From positions 1-39,643 of the IMG/VR virus record IMGVR_UViG_3300032677_000072: a stretch of DNA of 39,643 nucleotides; one strand, written 5' to 3'. The notes below the pieces were generated by a model, which made no database searches, was not told the origin of the DNA, and saw only the letters and a program-made list of their open reading frames with translations. Of the stretch, positions 14,390-22,836 are shown one piece after another (the stretch's first letter is position 1; the number at the start of each line of letters is the position of its first letter). The stretch is from a virus. The translations under genes were made by a program, and so were the position numbers.

Positions 14390-14620
14390 CGCGCTCATAG
14401 CAGCCGTTTCGTCGCGCTTGGTCATCGGGCGGCAGTCGGCGAGCGTCGCGACGCACAGCGATACGCCGTAAGGGCCGCCATATTGGTTGCCGCGTCTAGC
14501 GGCACACGAGACGATCAGCAGCTCGCCGCGATGGCGCGTGGGCCACGAGCGGACCTCGATCGACTTCTGTCCGCTCAGGATCTGGTTGGCGTACGGCTGG
14601 CGGACGGAGAGGGCCTTCAT
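14270..14620 (-). CDS. ASCH-domain RNA-binding-like protein, 116 aa
   Basis: MKALSVRQPYANQILSGQKS and EVRSW are the classic ASCH/PUA-like start; the end VEQIPVTGRLGIYEL matches the family's closing strand. ASCH proteins are thought to bind RNA or act on modified nucleosides. It is coupled to the membrane peptide upstream (start overlaps its stop). Its final 120 bp lie opposite the 3' end of the PAPS-reductase-like gene, an unusually long convergent overlap. Confidence 0.8.
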   Translation of the reverse strand: MKALSVRQPYANQILSGQKSIEVRSWPTRHRGELLIVSCAARRGNQYGGPYGVSLCVATLADCRPMTKRDETAAMSALPGEGAWAWVLTDVRPVEQIPVTGRLGIYELHAGEGKIL

Positions 14621-14739
14621 CGGCCCCCCGCGAGCGCGAGGATCGCGTTGAGATGCGCGACGGCGGGCGCGACAATCGAGTGGACATATAGGCCGATGGC
14701 GAGCGTGGCCGGAAACGCGAGAACGGTAAAGGCGTTCAT
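14617..14739 (-). CDS. Small membrane peptide, 40 aa
   Basis: MNAFTVLAFPATLAIGLYVH followed by another hydrophobic stretch (SIVAPAVAHLNAILALAGG). Ribosome site GGGAGG 8 bases upstream, start overlapping the HTH gene's stop (ATGA), stop overlapping the ASCH start (ATGA). This two-sided coupling is strong evidence for a real gene. Function unknown. Confidence 0.6.
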   Translation of the reverse strand: MNAFTVLAFPATLAIGLYVHSIVAPAVAHLNAILALAGGR

Positions 14740-14963
14740 GCTGCCCGCCTCCCGGCAATCATCTTGACGTAGGATGCGCGCCACACCTGCTTGCGGCCGA
14801 TTTTGCGGCCGTGGACGATATCGCCGCGCTCGATGCGATGATAGACGGTCGCGCGATTGATGTCAAGGGCGCTGGCGAACTGCTTGGCGTCCATCTGCTG
14901 TGACTCCGGAATGGAAGTCGGGACGTGACGGCGGCGTGTAATACTGCTCATTAGGTTGGACAT
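14736..14963 (-). CDS. Excisionase-like HTH protein, 75 aa
   Basis: The core MDAKQFASALDINRATVYHR followed by IERGDIVHGRKIGRKQVWRA is a MerR/excisionase-type winged HTH. It heads a leftward three-gene operon divergent from the terminase operon and may control that promoter. GGAG lies 9 bases before ATG 14963. No integrase is nearby, so 'excisionase' describes the fold only. Confidence 0.65.
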   Translation of the reverse strand: MSNLMSSITRRRHVPTSIPESQQMDAKQFASALDINRATVYHRIERGDIVHGRKIGRKQVWRASYVKMIAGRRAA

Positions 14964-15125
14964 TGGTCATTCTCCAGTGTTTGATTTAGAGGCAGGGGGC
15001 GCTTCGAACGCTCTCTGCTCTCGTCTGACTCTCTTACGATAGCGGAGTTCCGCAAGGAAACCAAGGACTTTACCTTCAATGGTTTCAAGGACTACCGCTC
15101 CTATCGGAAGTAAACTCCGCACCAA
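14964..15125. promoter_or_regulatory. Divergent region before the late (packaging/head) operon
   Basis: 162 bp without a gene. GCGGAGTT (15042-15049) and AACTCCGC (15113-15120) form an inverted repeat, and CAAGGACTTTACC/CAAGGACTACC is a near-direct repeat. A TACGAT at 15035-15040 might be a -10 element but lacks a clear -35. Probably holds the late-operon promoter and a regulator site. Confidence 0.4.
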
Positions 15126-15728
15126 ATGGCCCATCCCGTCGTCCCCCGCCAGCACGGTCCGCGATCCGCGCACGCGTTCCTCCGCGCCTATCGCAGATTA
15201 GGCAGCGTCACCGAGGCGGCCAAGATCGCGGGGATTGGCAAGTGGACACACTATAGGTGGCTGGAGGGCGTCGGCGCGGGGTACGAGAACTACCGCACCG
15301 CGTTCGCGGCGGCGCGTCGGCGCATCACGGATCTGGATGGCGACGCCGGCGAGGAAGAGATCAAGCGCCGCGGAATCGACGGCGTGCTGGAGCCCGTATT
15401 TTACAAGGGCAAGCCCGTCGGCGCGATTCGAAAGTATTCGGACTACTTACTCCTTTGCTTCGTCCGCGCGCGCAAGGCCGCGTACCGCGAGAGCAAGCTG
15501 GAGCTGGTGGGCAAGGCGGGCGGGCCGATCCAGACGCAGGAGCAGCCCTACGATTTATCGCGACTGAGCACCGAGGAGCTGCAAACCATTGAGCGCATAC
15601 TCACCAAGACTGTTCCTCGAATCGGCGCAGACGGAACTGGCGCGGCGGAATCTGATCCCGTTCATCCAACGCCTGAAGCCGGATTATCTGGCGGACCCGT
15701 TCCACCGCTCGGTAGCGAAGATCGTTGA
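15126..15728 (+). CDS. terS: Terminase small subunit (probable), 200 aa
   Basis: The N-terminal HTH FLRAYRRLGSVTEAAKIAGI with the WTHYRWL continuation and ...AFAAARRRITDLDGDAGEEE resembles phage small terminase subunits that recognise the packaging site. YSDYLLLCFVRARKAAYRES (about 105-125) is typical of the same family. It overlaps the large subunit by 140 bp in another frame, so its C-terminus (Pro/Gly-rich, unconserved) may not be important. First gene of the late operon. Confidence 0.75.
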   Translation: MAHPVVPRQHGPRSAHAFLRAYRRLGSVTEAAKIAGIGKWTHYRWLEGVGAGYENYRTAFAAARRRITDLDGDAGEEEIKRRGIDGVLEPVFYKGKPVGAIRKYSDYLLLCFVRARKAAYRESKLELVGKAGGPIQTQEQPYDLSRLSTEELQTIERILTKTVPRIGADGTGAAESDPVHPTPEAGLSGGPVPPLGSEDR

Positions 15729-17292
15729 GCGATTCTACGCGGACGTGGCGGCCAGGCGCCGGCCGCGAGTGATCCTGGTAGCGCCGCCGCAGCACGGCAA
15801 GAGCGAGATAGTCTCGCGCAAGTTCCCCGCGTGGGCGCTGGGCAAGAATCCGGACCTGCGCATCATCGCTGGCTCGTATTCGTCCTCATGGGCAGAGTCG
15901 CTCGGCAGCGACGTGCAGCGGACGATGGACAGCGCGGAATATCACGCGATCTTCCCGGAGACGTGCATCGCCGGCAACTTCTCGAATAAGCACGCGGCCA
16001 AGCGCGTCTCGGATTATTTCGAGGTAGTCGGCCGCAAGGGATTCCACCGCGCGGCCGGCCGCGGCGTCGGCGTAACCGGGCGCAGCGCGGACGTGCTTCT
16101 GATCGACGACCCGGTCAAGAACGCGGAAGAAGCGCTATCGGAAACCACGCGCGAAAGCACGTGGAACTGGTATTTGCAGGATCTGTATACCCGCCTCCAG
16201 CAAGGCGCGGGCGTGCTGATCATGGCCACGCGCTGGCATACAGACGATCTCATAGGTAGACTGATCGAAGCCGAAACGCAGGGCGGCGACGCCTGGGACG
16301 TATACATTTTCCCGGCTCTGAGCGCAACCGGCGAAGCGCTGGCGCCCTCGCGATTCGACGCGGACGCGCTGTTGAGGACCAAGGCGGCGTTGTCGTCCGC
16401 CATCTGGTCGTCGCTCTACGATGGATCGCCGACGGCGCTTGAAGGAAACATCTTCGAAGCGTCGAAGTGGAAATATTACGGCGGCCTTGGCCAGCCGGCG
16501 CTTCCCGACCTAAAGCAATTCGACATGATCGTCGAAACGTGGGACGGCTCGTTTAAGGATTCGGCCGGCAGCGATTTTTGCGCGGGACAGAAGTGGGGCA
16601 CGCGCGGCGCGGAGCGCTGGCTGCTCGCTTACGTGCTCGAGAAGATGGCGTACCCGCGATTCAAGCAGGCCATCCGGCAGTTGAGCTACCAGGAGCCGGC
16701 CGCGTCCTACAAGCTGATCGAGGAAACCGCGAACGGCGCGGCGGTGATCTCAGAACTCAAGATTGAAATCGGCGGCATCAAAGCGATTAAGCCCGAGGGC
16801 GGAAAGATCGCACGCGCATGGGCCGCGTCGGCCGACCAATCCGCCGGCAACTGCTTTCTGCCGGATCCAAGTATCGCTCCGTGGGTCGGCGGATTCGTGG
16901 CGCGCTGCGCCGCGTTCCCCGGCAACATCGATAAGGCGGGCCAGGACGACGATATCGACGCGTTCACCCAGATGGTGAATTGGTGCCGCACGCACGGCAG
17001 CGGGCTATTCGATTTGTGGAGACAGCAAGCCGAAGCGCTGAAAAAAGGCGAGCCGCATCCGGAAGGGCGGCCGACGCTGACACCGCACGTTCCGGTTACT
17101 CCGCTGGACCTGGCCGCGGCGCAGAAGGAAGCCGAGGATTCGTGGACCACGCAACTCAGCCCGAAAGCCGTGCTCGCGGAAACCAAGCAGACGCCCGATT
17201 GCCCGAGCTGCCACGGCGCGCTGGCGCGATACCGCGAGGGCGTGTGGGTTTGCGGCGGATGCGGAGCGAAGGGACAGGACAAAGAAGAATGA
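15589..17292 (+). CDS. terL: Terminase large subunit with C-terminal zinc ribbon, 567 aa
   Basis: Walker A APPQHGKS (65-72), Walker B VLLIDD (169-174), coupling motif ATRWHTDDLIGRL (213-225) and nuclease-domain Asp in ETWDGSFKDSAGSDF (316-330, D319). This is the motor and nuclease that packages DNA into proheads. TTG 15589 is chosen because the family-typical start (LARRNLIPFI) lies only 17 residues later and GAGGAG lies upstream. The last ~30 residues, CPSCHGALARYREGVW then CGGCG, form a zinc ribbon not usual in TerL and similar to the 76-aa protein at 17919. Confidence 0.9.
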   Translation: MSAYSPRLFLESAQTELARRNLIPFIQRLKPDYLADPFHRSVAKIVERFYADVAARRRPRVILVAPPQHGKSEIVSRKFPAWALGKNPDLRIIAGSYSSSWAESLGSDVQRTMDSAEYHAIFPETCIAGNFSNKHAAKRVSDYFEVVGRKGFHRAAGRGVGVTGRSADVLLIDDPVKNAEEALSETTRESTWNWYLQDLYTRLQQGAGVLIMATRWHTDDLIGRLIEAETQGGDAWDVYIFPALSATGEALAPSRFDADALLRTKAALSSAIWSSLYDGSPTALEGNIFEASKWKYYGGLGQPALPDLKQFDMIVETWDGSFKDSAGSDFCAGQKWGTRGAERWLLAYVLEKMAYPRFKQAIRQLSYQEPAASYKLIEETANGAAVISELKIEIGGIKAIKPEGGKIARAWAASADQSAGNCFLPDPSIAPWVGGFVARCAAFPGNIDKAGQDDDIDAFTQMVNWCRTHGSGLFDLWRQQAEALKKGEPHPEGRPTLTPHVPVTPLDLAAAQKEAEDSWTTQLSPKAVLAETKQTPDCPSCHGALARYREGVWVCGGCGAKGQDKEE

Positions 17293-17780
17293 AAACGTCA
17301 CCTATCGACATCGACGAAGCCGGCCACGGCATCTATGGATTGATCGCGGCTGTCATCCTCGCCGCGCTTGGACTTTTCTTGCTCGGGTGGCCGGCGAACG
17401 CGCAGACGCGTCCGCGCGCCATCAACAATAGCTGGCAGATCAAGCCCACGCTGATCACAGTTACCTCCGCAGTGGACATCTGCTCACTGCCCGGCGGTCC
17501 GCCGTGCCACGCCGATGTATACGTGTGCTGGATGGACGCGAGCACCAACTCCACCGGAACGACGCTGAGCCTGACGGATGAGCAAGCCACGCCGGTAGTC
17601 CGTCCGGACACAGTTGCCATCGCGGCCAATACGACGTACGCGCCGTTCGGTCCACAGAATTTGACCGACGCTTGCATCGGCGCGTGGTACCCCGGCGGAA
17701 TGACGATCACGGTGGGCAACGCGAACGCGTTGAAGCTTTTCATCGCGGGCAAATATTGGAGCGGGCCGAAGTTGTTTTGA
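17289..17780 (+). CDS. Secreted or membrane-anchored protein, 163 aa
   Basis: MKTSPIDIDEAGHGIYG, then a hydrophobic segment (18-36) and a signal-peptidase-like ANAQ site near 39. The rest is a Cys-containing beta-rich domain (four or more Cys), typical of exported proteins. ATG 17289 overlaps the terminase stop (ATGA). An exported protein just after TerL is not a standard head gene; surface modification or exclusion is an inference. Confidence 0.65.
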   Translation: MKTSPIDIDEAGHGIYGLIAAVILAALGLFLLGWPANAQTRPRAINNSWQIKPTLITVTSAVDICSLPGGPPCHADVYVCWMDASTNSTGTTLSLTDEQATPVVRPDTVAIAANTTYAPFGPQNLTDACIGAWYPGGMTITVGNANALKLFIAGKYWSGPKLF

Positions 17781-17791
17781 GGCTTTTATGG

Positions 17792-17896
17792 GCGCGCGTA
17801 GCTCAAAGGTAGAGCGCCGGCGTGGCGGTGGACTGTCCGTCTATGCTCGGTCAGTTCCCGCCGCCGTTTGTGTGAGTTCGATTCTCACCGCGCGCC
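17792..17896 (+). ncRNA. tRNA-like RNA with extended third arm
   Basis: Acceptor stem GCGCGCG (17792-17798)/CGCGCGC (17889-17895); TA; D-arm GCTC-AAAGGTA-GAGC (17801-17815); T-arm GTGAG-TTCGATT-CTCAC (17872-17888): all canonical tRNA. Instead of a 17-base anticodon arm, 17818-17866 forms a long hairpin: CGGC/GCCG, GGCGG/CCGCC (2-base bulge) and GGACTG/CAGTTC (one G-T pair), then CCG/CGG and an 8-base loop. TTTGT (17867-17871) has normal variable-loop length. No CCA is encoded. Not a normal decoding tRNA; could be a tRNA-like RNA, an intron-containing tRNA or a decayed tRNA. Confidence 0.65.
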
Positions 17897-17918
17897 CTTC
17901 AGTTCCGGGAAAGGAAAA

Positions 17919-18149
17919 ATGAAAATCAAAGCCAACGAAGAGCCGCGCGGAGATCTCGCGCTCGCGGAACTAACCGCGCTGGGCCGCTTGATCGAAGCGC
18001 AACCCGCCCCGCCGACCCCGCATATGGTTCCGGCCGCGTCGATGCAGAATCGGTTCACCGGCCGCTGTTTGAAATGCGGCGCCGTCGCGACGGAATACAG
18101 CACCACGTGGCAATGCGCGGCGTGCGGAGCCAAAGGAAATCTGGTCTAA
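17919..18149 (+). CDS. Zinc-ribbon protein, 76 aa
   Basis: GGGAAAGGA ribosome site before ATG 17919. N-terminal helix, then CLKCGAVATEYSTTWQCAAC with GAKG, a rubredoxin-like zinc ribbon. The ribbon resembles the terminase C-terminal tail (W-C-x2-C-GAKG), suggesting shared origin. Confidence 0.65.
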   Translation: MKIKANEEPRGDLALAELTALGRLIEAQPAPPTPHMVPAASMQNRFTGRCLKCGAVATEYSTTWQCAACGAKGNLV

Positions 18150-18151
18150 CG

Positions 18152-19894
18152 ATGCTTAGCCGACGATGCACACTCGCGGTTCTGTTTGCTGCGACATTTG
18201 CCGCGACACTAGGAGCGCAAGTGTTCCCGCCGCCGGCCGGAGGCGGCGGCACCGGATCGGGAACGGTTACGCAGGTCGTCGCGAGTCCACCGCTCAGCGG
18301 CGGCACCATCACCGCCAACGGATCTGTCGGCTGCCCTACCGCCACATCGCTCGTAGCCGGCTGTCTGGCGGCCGCGGATTGGTCCTCGTTTAACGCGAAG
18401 GGCGCGGGCACGCTTACGCAGCTCGTATTCTCCAGCCCGCTCACCGGCGGAACTGTGACCAGCACCGGAAGTATCGGATGCCAGACCGCGACGGCCATCG
18501 TGGCCGGGTGTCTCTCCGCCGCGGATTGGGCCACGTTCAACGGCAAAGGCTCGGGCACGCTTACGCAGGTTGTCGCCACCGCGCCGCTGACCGGCGGCAC
18601 GATTACGGGCAGCGGCTCGGTCGGCTGCCAGACCGCCTCCGGATCGCAGGCGGGATGCCTCGCCGCGGCCGACTGGACCACATTCAACGGCAAGGGCGCG
18701 GGCACTGTATCAATCCTTTCTGCCGTATCCGCCGCGTGTCTCACGACGTTTGTAAGCACGGGCGTGCAAATCCAGTGTCCGAACGGCTCCGCAACGCTCG
18801 ACGCGTCTGGCAATCTAGTAACGCCCGGCAACGGCAACTTCGGAGTCGCTTCCGGAGTCGTTGGCGCCGTCGTGCTCAACGACGGATCGGGCAACCCTTA
18901 TGTGCTGTCGGCCGCGGCCGGCGCGTCGGGAGGTATCGCTCTCGATCTGCCTCAAGCGCTTGGCACGGGCACGGCATCGCTTGCCGGCATCCTCACAGTA
19001 GGCAGCGGCTTCGTCTATTCGGCGACGTATACAAGCGGCGTCACGTGGGCCACCGCGCCCGCCACATGCACGTGGACCGTCACCAGCCCGAACGGCGGAA
19101 CCAACGCGGTGCTCACGATGATCTACAGCGTGACTCCCACCGCGGGCACGCCGTTTTCCGTCACCACCGCAGGAACTGGATTCAATCTTCCCGTCACGAC
19201 CGCGGCTTATACCAGCGGCGCGGGCTGCAGCGGGACGGCTACTATCGCCGCGGTGGTTGGCGCGCAAGTCAGCATCAGTCCCCAGGTACCCGCAGACACG
19301 ACGGCCGGCCAGCTCGAGGTGACCGGCGCTTCCGCGCCTTCGACGATCTTTACGTGCGGCGTTGATAACGTCCCGTTTTATGCGGCGGCCACGAATGTCC
19401 TGAGTTGCTCGCACACGATCCAACTCGGGCAGGCCTCCACTTCGAACGGGCTTCTGTCGCTGGCGAGCGCCGGCGCGGCGGGCATCGGCTCGATTCAATA
19501 TCGCGGCGCAAGCACCTATAGCTTCAGCCTTCCCGATGGCGCGGGCACAACCGGCGCGGCACAAACGTTAGGGACCAACGCGTGCGCGGGTAGTCTGACC
19601 AATTCCTCCAGCTTCGGATCGGTCCTGACCTCGGCGGGCGGAAGCCCCAATCCCAACATCTGGGCGGCTCCCTACGCGGCGGGATTGTATACGAGCGCCA
19701 CGACCGGCACGTGCGCCTTCACGATTACGTTCCCGGCCGGCTTGACCGCGGCGCACGGATGGGCTTGCCATGCTGAGGACACCGGCACATCCATAGGCGC
19801 GATCACGCAGACCGGCGGCTCGGCTTCGACGGCCACATTCTCGGGAGTCACCACCACCGGCGATCCAGTGAGGTATCTATGCGCACCCTACTAG
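18152..19894 (+). CDS. Tail-fibre-like repeat protein with signal peptide, 580 aa
   Basis: The N-terminus MLSRRCTLAVLFAATFAATL ending GAQ is a Sec signal (cleavage ~23). Three tandem 49-residue repeats follow (37-85, 86-134, 135-183), each holding GT.TQ......PL.GGT...GS.GC and AADW..FN.KG, the LSxxDWxxFNxK unit typical of phage tail fibres. The remainder is Gly/Thr/Ser-rich beta structure with a Cys-containing C-terminal domain (GTCAFTITFPAG). A secreted tail-fibre-like protein is unusual, since tails assemble in the cytoplasm. It may be a surface adhesin or a receptor-blocking protein. Confidence 0.65.
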   Translation: MLSRRCTLAVLFAATFAATLGAQVFPPPAGGGGTGSGTVTQVVASPPLSGGTITANGSVGCPTATSLVAGCLAAADWSSFNAKGAGTLTQLVFSSPLTGGTVTSTGSIGCQTATAIVAGCLSAADWATFNGKGSGTLTQVVATAPLTGGTITGSGSVGCQTASGSQAGCLAAADWTTFNGKGAGTVSILSAVSAACLTTFVSTGVQIQCPNGSATLDASGNLVTPGNGNFGVASGVVGAVVLNDGSGNPYVLSAAAGASGGIALDLPQALGTGTASLAGILTVGSGFVYSATYTSGVTWATAPATCTWTVTSPNGGTNAVLTMIYSVTPTAGTPFSVTTAGTGFNLPVTTAAYTSGAGCSGTATIAAVVGAQVSISPQVPADTTAGQLEVTGASAPSTIFTCGVDNVPFYAAATNVLSCSHTIQLGQASTSNGLLSLASAGAAGIGSIQYRGASTYSFSLPDGAGTTGAAQTLGTNACAGSLTNSSSFGSVLTSAGGSPNPNIWAAPYAAGLYTSATTGTCAFTITFPAGLTAAHGWACHAEDTGTSIGAITQTGGSASTATFSGVTTTGDPVRYLCAPY

Positions 19895-21420
19895 CAGCGA
19901 TTCTATTTTGCGCTTCAGCGTGCGCGCAGTTCGTGGTTCCGACGAACCATTCGAACTACCGCGAGCACGGGACCAATCTGGTGGATCAGAACGCGAGCGG
20001 GTTCGCGGCGCCGGCCACCGTCTCGTTCTCCTTCCAGGACACCGGAACATCCGGCGGCTCGATCGGCAGCGTGACAAACGGAACGCTGGTGGCCACCAAG
20101 AACTCGACGGCCCCGTACCTGCGCGTATACAACAGCGCGGGCCTGGTCTTTACCGACCAAACGAACACCGTCCCGGTCACCATGGGACCGCTCGGCGTAA
20201 GCACGCCAGTGATCGACGCCAACGGGCAGGTCTGCATGGCGGACCAACTCAAGTTCGTTTGCTTTTCCAGCACTGGCGCCGTCCTGATCAATACGGCGTT
20301 TGTCTTTGGCACAAACGCTCCGGCCGTCTCCGCGTTCTCTCTGATTCCGAGTTCGGACGGCTCGAAAATCACCATCCTAGGCGGCGGGCCCGTGATTTCT
20401 ATCTGCATGTCCACGTGCGGATCGTACACCGCCGGCCAGCAGATCGGCGCGGCGCTTTATGTATACCTGGCGACGGCGCCTCAGACCGGCACTTACCAGA
20501 ACTATTACCAGGACACCAACGACGCGTGCTCGATTTCGGATGTGATCTTTTTCGACGGCCAGCGCGGGACGTGCGGAACGACAGGCTGCTCGATTGCCGC
20601 GGTGGCGCAGCCGAACAACGCTATCACCGCCGTCCAGATCACCAACACCGGCCCAATCGAGATCGCGCAGTCCGCGCTCTATGACGGGCCGTCGCAGGCC
20701 TCGCCCTCCTGCAATAACGGAAACGTATACTCCGACAGCGGGAACGGCGGCGCGGGCACCGTCGCGCCATGCAACAGCAGCAGTACCGTTACCCCGTGCA
20801 TCGTGGCGTTTTCTACCACTCCCTCGGGGACTACGCTGCCGGCCGTCTGCTCAACATCCGGCCAGCCCGGCGTCGTGGCTCCCAGCTCCACGGGCACATC
20901 GTATGCATATTCGTATACCCTCGGGAAGATCATCGCGCACTACGGCGGGCAGAATTCCGTGTATCTGATCAACCCCGCCGATTGCAGCATTGCGGGCACG
21001 TGGAACGTCGCGAGCCTCGCCACCGTGTGCGCGCCGAATTGCCACATCGGATCGGAACAGGAGATTGTCCCGTGCCCAACGGGAACCGACGAATGCATGC
21101 TTGTGAGCATCACCCGCAACAGCGGGAACTATCCCTCTGTCGTGGTGTTGCTCGATCTGACCGCGTGCGGCACAGCGGCAGCGACGTGCCCCACCGCCCC
21201 GATCTGGAGTTACACGGAGCCGATCAACGGCAGTACGAACAACTCTACGCAAGGGCAGATTGTGGTGTTCACCGGCGGCGGCGAAACGCGCGTCGGCTTC
21301 ACATCGCAAAATAACCTGGGGACGCAGAACGCGGGCTGGACGATGCTCACGAGCTACTCCGGGGCGAACGCGCAAACGCAAGGCAGCGGACGCACGGCCG
21401 GCAGTGTGAGTGTGCGCTAA
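19879..21420 (+). CDS. Secreted Cys-rich beta protein, 513 aa
   Basis: Starts MRTLLAAILFCASACAQF, a Sec signal (possibly lipoprotein, SAC). The mature part contains repeating beta-strand segments with many Cys pairs (CSTSG, CAPNCH, CPTGTDEC) and could be a beta-propeller-like domain (GKIIAHYGGQNSVYLI). It overlaps the preceding gene by 16 bp, so the two are probably made together. No enzymatic motif seen. Either a phage surface component or an exported host-altering protein. Confidence 0.6.
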   Translation: MRTLLAAILFCASACAQFVVPTNHSNYREHGTNLVDQNASGFAAPATVSFSFQDTGTSGGSIGSVTNGTLVATKNSTAPYLRVYNSAGLVFTDQTNTVPVTMGPLGVSTPVIDANGQVCMADQLKFVCFSSTGAVLINTAFVFGTNAPAVSAFSLIPSSDGSKITILGGGPVISICMSTCGSYTAGQQIGAALYVYLATAPQTGTYQNYYQDTNDACSISDVIFFDGQRGTCGTTGCSIAAVAQPNNAITAVQITNTGPIEIAQSALYDGPSQASPSCNNGNVYSDSGNGGAGTVAPCNSSSTVTPCIVAFSTTPSGTTLPAVCSTSGQPGVVAPSSTGTSYAYSYTLGKIIAHYGGQNSVYLINPADCSIAGTWNVASLATVCAPNCHIGSEQEIVPCPTGTDECMLVSITRNSGNYPSVVVLLDLTACGTAAATCPTAPIWSYTEPINGSTNNSTQGQIVVFTGGGETRVGFTSQNNLGTQNAGWTMLTSYSGANAQTQGSGRTAGSVSVR

Positions 21421-21783
21421 ATGGAAGTCATCTACCGCGCCTGGCTGCCCATCCGCAACGCGGCCGTCAGGGTCGCGAACGTCGGGATCCGAATGTGGAT
21501 CCACTTTTGCCGCCGCACGACGGGACGCGAGAAATGCCCCGGCTGCGGGCAGCGCAAGCAGCACAAGGTAATCTGGCGCGGGGAGTACGAGCGGCTGATC
21601 CACCAGTGCGCGTTCTGCACCGCGGTGTGGGGCACAGACCCGCTCGTCAGCGCGCAGGCCTGGCGCGTCGAGATCGTGGCGCCTCCGGAGCCCGGCCCCG
21701 AGGCGTTGCAGCGCATGCCGTTCGGCGCGTCGCGGGAACCGTCGCGCGAGCCGCTGAAACACGAGATGCCGATTCAGAGTTAG
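21421..21783 (+). CDS. Zinc-ribbon protein, 120 aa
   Basis: ATG directly follows the upstream TAA. CPGCGQRKQ...CAFC (residues ~39-68) is a zinc ribbon; the N-terminus has a hydrophobic/basic amphipathic stretch (YRAWLPIRNAAVRVANVGIR). Function unknown. Confidence 0.6.
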   Translation: MEVIYRAWLPIRNAAVRVANVGIRMWIHFCRRTTGREKCPGCGQRKQHKVIWRGEYERLIHQCAFCTAVWGTDPLVSAQAWRVEIVAPPEPGPEALQRMPFGASREPSREPLKHEMPIQS

Positions 21784-21795
21784 GGAGAAAACACG

Positions 21796-22362
21796 ATGAA
21801 CGAACAACAAAAGGTCGCTGGCGCTGTCGCGCTGTTGCGCGGCGAGTTGGGCAGCGAGATCAAGGACATGATCCGCAAGAAATCGGCGGAGTTGCCGTTG
21901 ACCTGGTGGGCGGAAACGGCTTTCGGCTTCACCAGCTTTCATTTCGGTCTGGGCATGGCGATCCGCAACACGCTCCGCCACTACGGATTTGACGAAGCAT
22001 ACTTCGGCGTTCAGACTCTCGATGGCATCTACATCAAGCTCGTGGAACTCGCATGCCAGGAGCAGGCGCCGGAACCACCGCCCCCGTCCACCTGGCAGGA
22101 AGCGCTACTGCCCGAGTGGCATCTGAAGCCCCGCCCGCTGCACGCCGCGAAGATCCTCACCGTGCAACGGTCCACCGCGAGCCAAAGCGTAATGAAGCTC
22201 GACGCGCTCGACGACAATGGCGGCCCGCTCTACGCGGTCGGCACGCCCGGCTGGGCCGACGTAAACAATCCGCAGCCCGGCGATTACTACGTCAGCGGCT
22301 GCCACGGCAGCGCGGTAGTGGGCCCCGAGGCATTCGAGTCGATCTATGAGCGCGCCGCATAG
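21796..22362 (+). CDS. DUF6794-like phage protein, 188 aa
   Basis: Ribosome site AGGGAG precedes ATG 21796. The segment FGFTSFHFGLGMAIRN followed by LRHYG (about 48-69) is the conserved core of a family of unknown function often seen in phages. The C-terminal half is less conserved. It overlaps the next gene by 17 bp. Confidence 0.6.
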   Translation: MNEQQKVAGAVALLRGELGSEIKDMIRKKSAELPLTWWAETAFGFTSFHFGLGMAIRNTLRHYGFDEAYFGVQTLDGIYIKLVELACQEQAPEPPPPSTWQEALLPEWHLKPRPLHAAKILTVQRSTASQSVMKLDALDDNGGPLYAVGTPGWADVNNPQPGDYYVSGCHGSAVVGPEAFESIYERAA

Positions 22363-22639
22363 TTACGGCATGGTCAGCCCGCGCGCGCTTGCAAAGATGA
22401 TCGCCAGCGGAACTCCGCCGCCGCCGGCAAAGAAAACATCGCCGCTGGCGCTGGGCAGTCTCCCCATCGTCCGCACCATCAACGTGACCGACGCGGTTAC
22501 GGAGGCGGCGCACGAAGCGCGGCTGCGCCAGATCGCAGTGAAGCTGGCGCGCAAGCAAGGCTCTTGGATGTGCCCGAAATGCCAAGCCGTGCGAATCTCC
22601 GCGAACGCGGAAACCTGCGCCGCGTGCGCGTCGTTATGA
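22346..22639 (+). CDS. Zinc-ribbon protein, 97 aa
   Basis: A helical segment (EAAHEARLRQIAVKLARKQG) precedes CPKCQAVRISANAETCAAC at the C-terminus, a compact zinc ribbon. Its stop overlaps the start of the following gene (ATGA). Confidence 0.6.
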   Translation: MSAPHSYGMVSPRALAKMIASGTPPPPAKKTSPLALGSLPIVRTINVTDAVTEAAHEARLRQIAVKLARKQGSWMCPKCQAVRISANAETCAACASL

Positions 22640-22836
22640 GAGCGCAAATTGCTAAGTCCATCGCCATCGCTCGCGGATGCTACCGGCAGCCGGAGGGCGG
22701 CTCCCGGGCCGAAAAGCGCAGATGGCCATACGAGGGCGGCGGTTCGGCCGAGGGCTGGCGCGATGCCTCAATCGGTGGCCCCGCGCCCCCGCCGTTGCCG
22801 CGCAACAAGGAAAACGACAATGCTCCGATCCGATGA
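22636..22836 (+). CDS. Hypothetical protein, 66 aa
   Basis: Starts MRAQIAKSIAIARGCY from an ATGA overlap; low complexity, Gly/Arg/Pro-rich. Supported mainly by gene coupling. The frame overlaps the next start by 17 bp. Confidence 0.4.
   Translation: MRAQIAKSIAIARGCYRQPEGGSRAEKRRWPYEGGGSAEGWRDASIGGPAPPPLPRNKENDNAPIR

Noticed and set aside
17792-17896. A normal tRNA gene
   Set aside because: The third arm cannot form a 5-bp anticodon stem with a 7-base loop; I report it as a tRNA-like RNA.
18260-18710. Direct repeats that could suggest a CRISPR array
   Set aside because: They are 147-bp in-frame coding repeats encoding 49-aa tail-fibre units, with no conserved short repeat/spacer pattern.
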